A DNA stretch of 64,000 nt from Endomychus coccineus (Eukaryota; Arthropoda; Insecta; Coleoptera; Endomychidae): positions 119,578,703 through 119,642,702 of the forward strand of contig OY294070.1 of NCBI GenBank assembly GCA_958510875.1. Reading direction: 5' to 3'. The number at the start of each line of letters is the position of its first letter. Position 1 is the stretch's first letter. The position numbers and the translations under genes are program-made. A model generated the notes under the pieces. The model made no database searches. It had not been told where the DNA came from and worked only from the letters and a program-made list of their open reading frames with translations. Positions 59,094 to 64,000 of the stretch are shown in pieces.

Positions 59094-59257
59094 TTCGCCG
59101 CATTTTCAGGCCCCTATTCGAGAACCTCTGGATAAGACCAGAACGCAGAAATTCGTCATCCAGTAAGCTATAAAATCACATACTTAAAATAAAAAATTTC
59201 AAGTCTATAGGTCATTTGGTTCCGAAGTTAAGCGAAAGCAAAGTTTCCCATTTATGA

Positions 59258-59285
59258 CACTCACTCATTCACTCACTCACTCATG
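59258..59285. repeat. ACTC microsatellite
   Basis: Short imperfect (ACTC)n tract followed by ATGATCATCATAATAG and a sequence (GAGAGCTGAAATTTGGTACA) in the style of a dispersed repeat. Confidence 0.7.
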
Positions 59286-59591
59286 ATCATCATAATAGAA
59301 CTTGTACTTCCCATAAACTCAGAGAGCTGAAATTTGGTACAGAGTTAGGGTTTAATGGCCACATAAAGGGAAAACTATAAAAACTAGGATAATCGAAGAT
59401 CTGGAGTATCTGGTGACCCTTATTTGAAAACACAAGAGCCCATTTGTCCTTAATAATATCTATGATATGAAATGGTCTGCCACGGACATTATATGTGACC
59501 ATGGTCGTATATGTGTCTATCAATGTATCAGCTGTCTGTCATATAAACATAAACGTTACGTGTTTGATTTCGCAAGATAATATCGTAAAAA

Positions 59592-59879
59592 ATGTCGATA
59601 ATATTAAAAGACGACGATGAACTTAATGGCTACCAAGTAGTTGGTATGCCCAAAGACGGGTCTTGTCTCTTCCATTCAATATCTTTCTTGGTGTATGGTA
59701 GAACTGACTCAACTTGCAGTATCAGATCTGCTATAGTTGCATACGTTGCTGAACATTGGGACGAAATGCAAGTGTATACGTGTAATGCTGATGGTGAAAC
59801 AAATCAATATGCCCACGTTTCTACAAAAAGAAGTGAAATCCCGCGAAAAACATTCTGTAAAAAACTAGCCAAGTCTTGA
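59592..59879 (+). pseudogene. OTU-type cysteine protease fragment
   Basis: Starts at an ATG and carries the OTU signature MPKDGSCLFHSISFLVYG: Asp-Gly-Ser-Cys with the candidate nucleophile Cys at about residue 25, then AIVAYVAEHWDEM. The His half of the domain is missing because the frame runs into the inverted-repeat arm at 59848 and stops. OTU proteases occur as host deubiquitinases and in transposons and viruses; the truncated, intronless copy suggests a mobile-element origin. Confidence 0.6.
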
Positions 59880-60012
59880 TGGAGCTGCTTGTTTATCTCT
59901 AAAAAGTGATGAAATCTAGACAAAGTCGTACCAAGTCTAAGGTTCATTACTGCGATTTCTTTATTATTATAGTTAATGTTGTGTGACTTGGCCGTTGAAG
60001 GGTACACAAGGG

Positions 60013-60174
60013 TACAAAACCAGGTGCTCCATGACACCATTGCACCAATCTGTCGCCAGAACCGCTACCCATTGACGATGGAAAATTGCTACTTGGAAAT
60101 CGTTGGTTCAATAACCAGTCAATTGTAGGCTTGATAAAGCTGCGTATTTCAATAATATTTATGTGTAAGCGAGC
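60013..60174 (-). pseudogene. LanC-like (LANCL) exon, isolated
   Basis: Acceptor CTGTTTGTTTCAG precedes 60174, and the exon reads FIKPTIDWLLNQRFPSSNFP then GDRLVQWCHGAPGF. This is the eukaryotic LanC-like signature: the FPSGN-P block and WCHGAPG, which supplies the zinc-binding Cys and part of the glutathione site in LANCL proteins. Similarity ends at about 60013, and the left inverted-repeat arm begins 15 bases further, so the exon has no clear donor. No neighbouring LANCL exons were found. Either a gene broken by the repeat or a captured exon. Confidence 0.65.
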
Positions 60175-60205
60175 CTGAAACAAACAGTATAAAAAATTAT
60201 TTCCA

Positions 60206-60246
60206 GTACAGACGGACTTCTAATCATTGATAGAAGTCTATCTGTA
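60206..60246. repeat. Short hairpin beside the LanC exon
   Basis: GTACAGACGGACTTCTA pairs with TAGAAGTCTATCTGTAC around a 7-base loop (15 of 17 positions). Confidence 0.7.
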
Positions 60247-60834
60247 CGTCTATTTTATGTTAGATCGGTGGTCGATTTGACGCTAAAAAAAAAGAGAGCA
60301 GGAGTCAGCATTGTTAATGCTGAATGCATGTGTTGCACAATCAACAACAGCCTAGAATGAGACACTAGCGTCCAATTACCAATACCAGTATGGACTATTA
60401 TCTCGCTTAACAAACATAGGTAGTCACAACAGATAACATTACGTGTACACAAAATTGACTTGTACCCACTAACGTATAAAGAATGTTCAACGGCCAAGTT
60501 ACACAACATTAAATATAATAATAAAGAAATCGCAGTAAGGAACCTTAGACTTGGTACAACTTTGTCTAGATTTCATTACTTTTTAGAGATAAACAAGCAG
60601 CTCCATCGAGACTTGGCTAGTTTTTTACAGAATGTTTTGGTGGGATTGATTTTACTAGATGAGTTATAAAATTTATGAATTTTGTCCTTAGTTATAGAAT
60701 AGACTAAGTCAGTGGGATAACCATTCTTTATTGAAGTTTCTTTTGTTTTTTTATAGATATGGTTCTTAGTTGAGGAGAACTTAGTTCAATAGCTTTCTTT
60801 GAGATTAATAATAACATTCTTTTTATATTTTTAG

Positions 60835-61473
60835 GTATATTAGAATTGAAATTGGTATATCATTATGACCAAGTAGGTTTGGTATACCATTTAGTTAGAA
60901 TTTTGTTATCATTTGATTTTCGTACTGAAGTTAAATCTAAGAACTTAATTATATTATATATGCGAAAATACGGACATATAGAAAATAGAAGCATAGAAAC
61001 GATGGAATTGTTACAAGGTCTCGTAAATAAAAACACAAATGACTCGATTTTATACCTTTATTCAACACTGGAAGAATATAGTGAACCTAATATTAATATA
61101 ATAGTTATTTATTTGTTCCAATTTCAACATACGACTCCAGACGGAATTTGTTACAGCTATTTTTTGTCCAGATCTCTTTTCTGAACGACTAAAACAATTG
61201 CGAGAGCGAGGCAAAGTCCTGCTAATAAAACTATAGTTACACAGAGTAGTTTCTCACAGAGTGAACATGTTGGGACCTAAAAATTATAAAAATGCAATTC
61301 AAGAAATATATTTAGATTCAAAATTCATTTCCATTCATAAACTACATTTTCTAGACACTGTCATGTTTATTTTTTGCAATTTGATCAATCTGTTATCAAA
61401 CGCTATCGCTCATGATCAGATTCCATTGCACAACATTATACAACTACTTCGAGATATATTATGTCAAATATAA
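60835..61473 (+). CDS. Unrecognised exon-like frames
   Basis: A strong acceptor (CTTTTTATATTTTTAG) at 60834 is followed by 116 open codons to 61184 with ordinary, helix-rich composition (VYHLVRILLSFDFRTEVKS, IETMELLQGLVNKNTNDSI). A second frame to 61473 (HFLDTVMFIFCNLINLLSNA) and a short out-of-frame piece between (DLFSERLKQLRERGKVLL) look related in style, as if one coding region suffered frameshifts. I cannot name the family. It may be a decayed host or element gene rather than an active one. Confidence 0.3.
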
Positions 61474-61589
61474 AGCGGCTGAGGTATAATATCGTTCAGA
61501 TCATCCCTGGGATGTAACCTCTATGTAACCTAGATGTAATGTGGCAAAAAAATTCCTGTGATTATTATGTTGGAAATGGAAATATGCAT

Positions 61590-61990
61590 ATCATATACCA
61601 ACAAATCACCATCATCTGATGAACCATGGTTTAATAAAATCTATTCTAGGATCGTTGCTTCAAACCAAACAGTATACTTTCGTTGGCGCGGGAACCCATG
61701 CCTGGAGAGCAGAACAGAATATGCTGAAATCACATAACAGATGCACTGAAAGAGACATAGAACGCCAAATAAGATCAAAACTTTTCGAATGCCCAAATGG
61801 CCCCCGTTCGCCAAGACAATTGAAAGAAATTCCACTTCCACATCATTTGTCCCCCTAACCAAAAATGATGGTATTGTCAGTAGACAATATTGTGGCATAG
61901 TAACGCCACAAGAATAAGCCAACCTTTTTGCTGAAACGTTTTCAGCAAATTCCACTTCGGATTTACTATCCACTATAGGACACGTTGATA
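61590..61990 (+). pseudogene. Non-LTR remnant, RT-upstream part
   Basis: Plus strand, broken frames: FNKIYSRIVASNQTVYFRWR, ERQIRSKLFECP, KEIPLPHHLSPLTKNDGIVS and FAETFSANSTSD. Same family as 4.7 and 28.3 kb. Confidence 0.6.
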
Positions 61991-63240
61991 ACTGTGGGAT
62001 AGGACCTCGGTCCCCCCCGGCCTGCCCGTCCAGTGGACTCTAGACCCGTTAGTGACTTGCCCTCCCCTAACATAAACAGCACGCCACTGCCCGACAGAGA
62101 CCAACGCCTTGATTGGAGAGGAGACGGTCTTTTGAACCGTCTGGGCCCCTCTCCCCCTGTCTACTCGTGTTAGTGTTATAATTTATAACAGCTCCCGTTT
62201 GACGAGTCGCCGTCGACCTCTTATCATCGGTCTTCCACATTTGTTGCCCTGGCCGCGAATCAATTGCCCAGAAATCTGGGATAAGAAGCACAGACACCGG
62301 ACTTTATGAGTAAAGCCATGTGGTGCAGCATAATACCCACGCAGAGGCAGCTTTTTCGCCCCCGGCGGGACTACCTTAGGCGGTCCCATCTCAGGCATAC
62401 ATAGGACCCTGTCCCGTGCATACCCGGGATGGAGCTTGCTTGCTAGACTCATATACTGCCCCTTCTGAGCTATGGTCAATTCCACCTCCTCGTAATTACC
62501 TGTTTCACCAGGAACGCTACGAGTAAACGTTCGGCTTTCGTTCAAATAGCCTACCGCATATGCCACCACGGCCGTGAATCCGTTCCGACCAGCCATCTGG
62601 GATAAGAAGGCACTGCGCCGTGGTTTTTATGGGTAAACGACATGTGGTGCACCGTTTACCTGACGTTTCGCAGCGGTACCTTTTTTCGCCCCTGCTCAGG
62701 CAGGCAGAGGTTACTTTAAGCGAGAACCTGCGTTACCTATGGTGCAACAGGCACGGTACTTGCTAGCTATTCCTCCTGACTAATGAGGAATAGCCCCACT
62801 CGCCTGCTCGTGTTAGCCTAAGCTACGTTTACGAACCATCGCCGGCCTCGTTCAAGTTTGGCCTTCCGCATGTGTCTACCACGTCCGTGAATCCGTTCCG
62901 ACCAGCATCCCTGGGATAAGAAGGCACGGGGTCGTGGTTTTAGAGGTGAAAATGTATGCGGTGCCCAGTTCACCGGATCTTTTGCAGTGGCAACGTTAGT
63001 TTGGCTCCGAAGGGTTACTTGTCTCGAGAATCGCGAAGAGGTGTTGCTTGCTGAATCTACCGCCAGGATGGGACGGAACGGATCAGAGGATTGCTCCTCG
63101 AACAGATTTTTACAGGCTTTGTTATGCGACCTGTCTGATCCGCCTCTAGTGGGCGCTGACCTATTTGTTCGATTTTTACGCCAGTTGATTGTATTATTAT
63201 CATTACAATGCGATGAACGAAAAATAATATGGCTAATAGT
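61991..63240. repeat. GC-rich tandem repeat block, three ~315-bp units
   Basis: Markedly GC-richer than the rest of the window. Three diverged units are registered by CTGGGATAAGAAG at about 62276, 62597 and 62911, each followed by GTGGTGCA- or GCGGTGCC-type and TTTTCGCCCC-type segments and preceded (units 2 and 3) by GTGAATCCGTTCCGACCAGC. A 137-codon minus frame (62596-62183) spans unit 1 with no recognised domain. Likely a retroelement 5' region with promoter-like repeats, from a family not otherwise seen here. Confidence 0.6.
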
Positions 63241-63443
63241 CTAATATCACCGTATAAGGGATTGGATGAGACTGGAGACTTGATATTCATCTTCTTCCAG
63301 AAGTATATGAAGCAAAAATATTCCTTCGGCAGAAGTGCTTTTTTAAGAGGTATAGAACTTTAAAATGGAATAGAACACACAACAATTATACTAACGGCAA
63401 TGATATGATGGTAATGATTTATTAGAAAGATAATTGTATGCCA

Positions 63444-64000
63444 TTAGTGTTTGAAGAAGACCTCGGGCATATGGACACCGCGGCTGGCTCGAATGAAGCG
63501 CAATTTGGAAGTCCAGTTGTCAAACACTTTTTCTAGCAGCTGAGGCCGTATATCGGCAATAACGCGACGAATGTTGGCTTCCAAATGGTCTAACGTCTCT
63601 GGTTTATAGAGGTAGACTAGCGCGACTTCACATATCCCCACAAAAATAATCCATAGGTGTGAGATCGCACGACCGTGGAGGCCAATTCATAGGTCCATTA
63701 CGCGAAATTATGCGATCATTGAATGTTCCCGGCAATAAATTGATTGTGTACCGCGCTGTGTGTAATGTGGCGCCGTCTTGTTGGTATCAAAGCTCTTCCA
63801 CATTAACACCATTCAACCGAGGAATAAAAAAGTCAGTGATCATTGATCTATAGCGCTCTCCATTAACTGTTACGTTTTGGCTAGCATCATGTTTGAAGAA
63901 ATATGGACCAATAATTCCACCAGTCCATAAAGCACACCAAACAGTGACTTTCTGTGGGTGTAACGGCATCTCAATAAAAGCTTTTGAATTTCCTCCACTC
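63444..64000 (-). pseudogene. Mariner-family transposase, N-terminal part outside window
   Basis: Minus strand from the right edge: PLHPQKVTVWCALW, GGIIGPYFFKHDASQNVTVN, YRSMITDFFIPRLNG, the catalytic QQDGATLHTA block, NWPPRSCDLTPMDYF with the last acidic residue, and a tail ending RASRGVHMPEVFFKH. Two lesions: a TGG-to-TGA nonsense just before QQDGA (about 63787), and a one-base loss in the T-run after MDYF (about 63645). Tc1/mariner transposases cut and paste the element at TA sites; this copy is dead. Confidence 0.85.

Larger units (their letters stand above)
59848..60637. repeat. Large inverted repeat, 150-bp arms
   Basis: Arms 59848-59998 and 60487-60637 are about 95% identical in opposite orientation (for example AAACATTCTGTAAAAAACTA in the left arm). 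The 490-bp centre contains the LanC-like exon. Each arm can encode a KLHNIKYNNKEIAVRNLRL / FLEINKQLHRDLASF type peptide outward from the centre, so the arms are coding-derived. Confidence 0.88.

Noticed and set aside
62183..62596. 137-codon minus frame as a real gene
   Set aside because: It overlaps tandem repeat units and has no recognised domain; open frames are expected in GC-rich repeats.

Overview
The window looks like an intron-bearing, AT-rich, transposon-dense insect chromosome segment; a beetle is my guess but cannot be proven here. Host genes have GT-AG introns and AATAAA signals, and most remaining DNA is decayed Penelope-like, non-LTR, gypsy, hAT and mariner elements. Nothing indicates a bacterial contig.

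The main host feature is a tandem array of three threonine dehydratase (threonine ammonia-lyase) paralogues on the minus strand: gene A (56995 down to 50593), gene B (41758 to 33027) and gene C (26882 to 20660). Each has three coding exons with the same phase-1 intron positions and a middle exon of exactly 585 bp. All three read through without a stop, but they differ at the PLP-contacting S-x-G-N-H motif and in their C-terminal tails. Their introns are filled with transposons. The intron of gene B carries two extra tandem copies of its own exon 1 donor region.

Other host genes are the last two exons of a TBL2-like WD40 gene (11087-12177, +), a probable three-exon small membrane protein (12461-17720, +), a small two-exon KEN-box protein (28990-29363, +), and one isolated LanC-like exon (60013-60174, -) lying between the arms of a large inverted repeat. 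At the left edge is a long uninterrupted reading frame resembling the double jelly-roll capsid-like proteins seen in insect genomes (3-1100, +).

Region by region: 1-4.6 kb capsid-like gene and local duplications; 4.7-8.8 kb non-LTR and Penelope remnants; 8.8-10.8 kb very AT-rich DNA; 11-17.7 kb TBL2 and the membrane protein; 17.9-20.2 kb three RT remnants and a 50-bp perfect palindrome; 20.7-26.9 kb dehydratase C; 28.3-32.2 kb non-LTR pieces around the KEN-box gene; 33-41.8 kb dehydratase B; 42.2-44.6 kb a satellite-like repeat split by a hAT element with its target-site duplication; 45-50.3 kb Penelope pieces and a tyrosine-recombinase element; 50.6-57 kb dehydratase A; 57.8-64 kb a second hAT with target-site duplication, Penelope and OTU remnants, the LanC exon, a GC-rich tandem repeat and a mariner transposase cut by the window edge.

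At least seven copies of a hammerhead-ribozyme-like motif (CTGATGA, hairpin, GAAA) are scattered here, usually just downstream of Penelope GIY-YIG fragments on the same strand, and some show compensatory changes in the helices.
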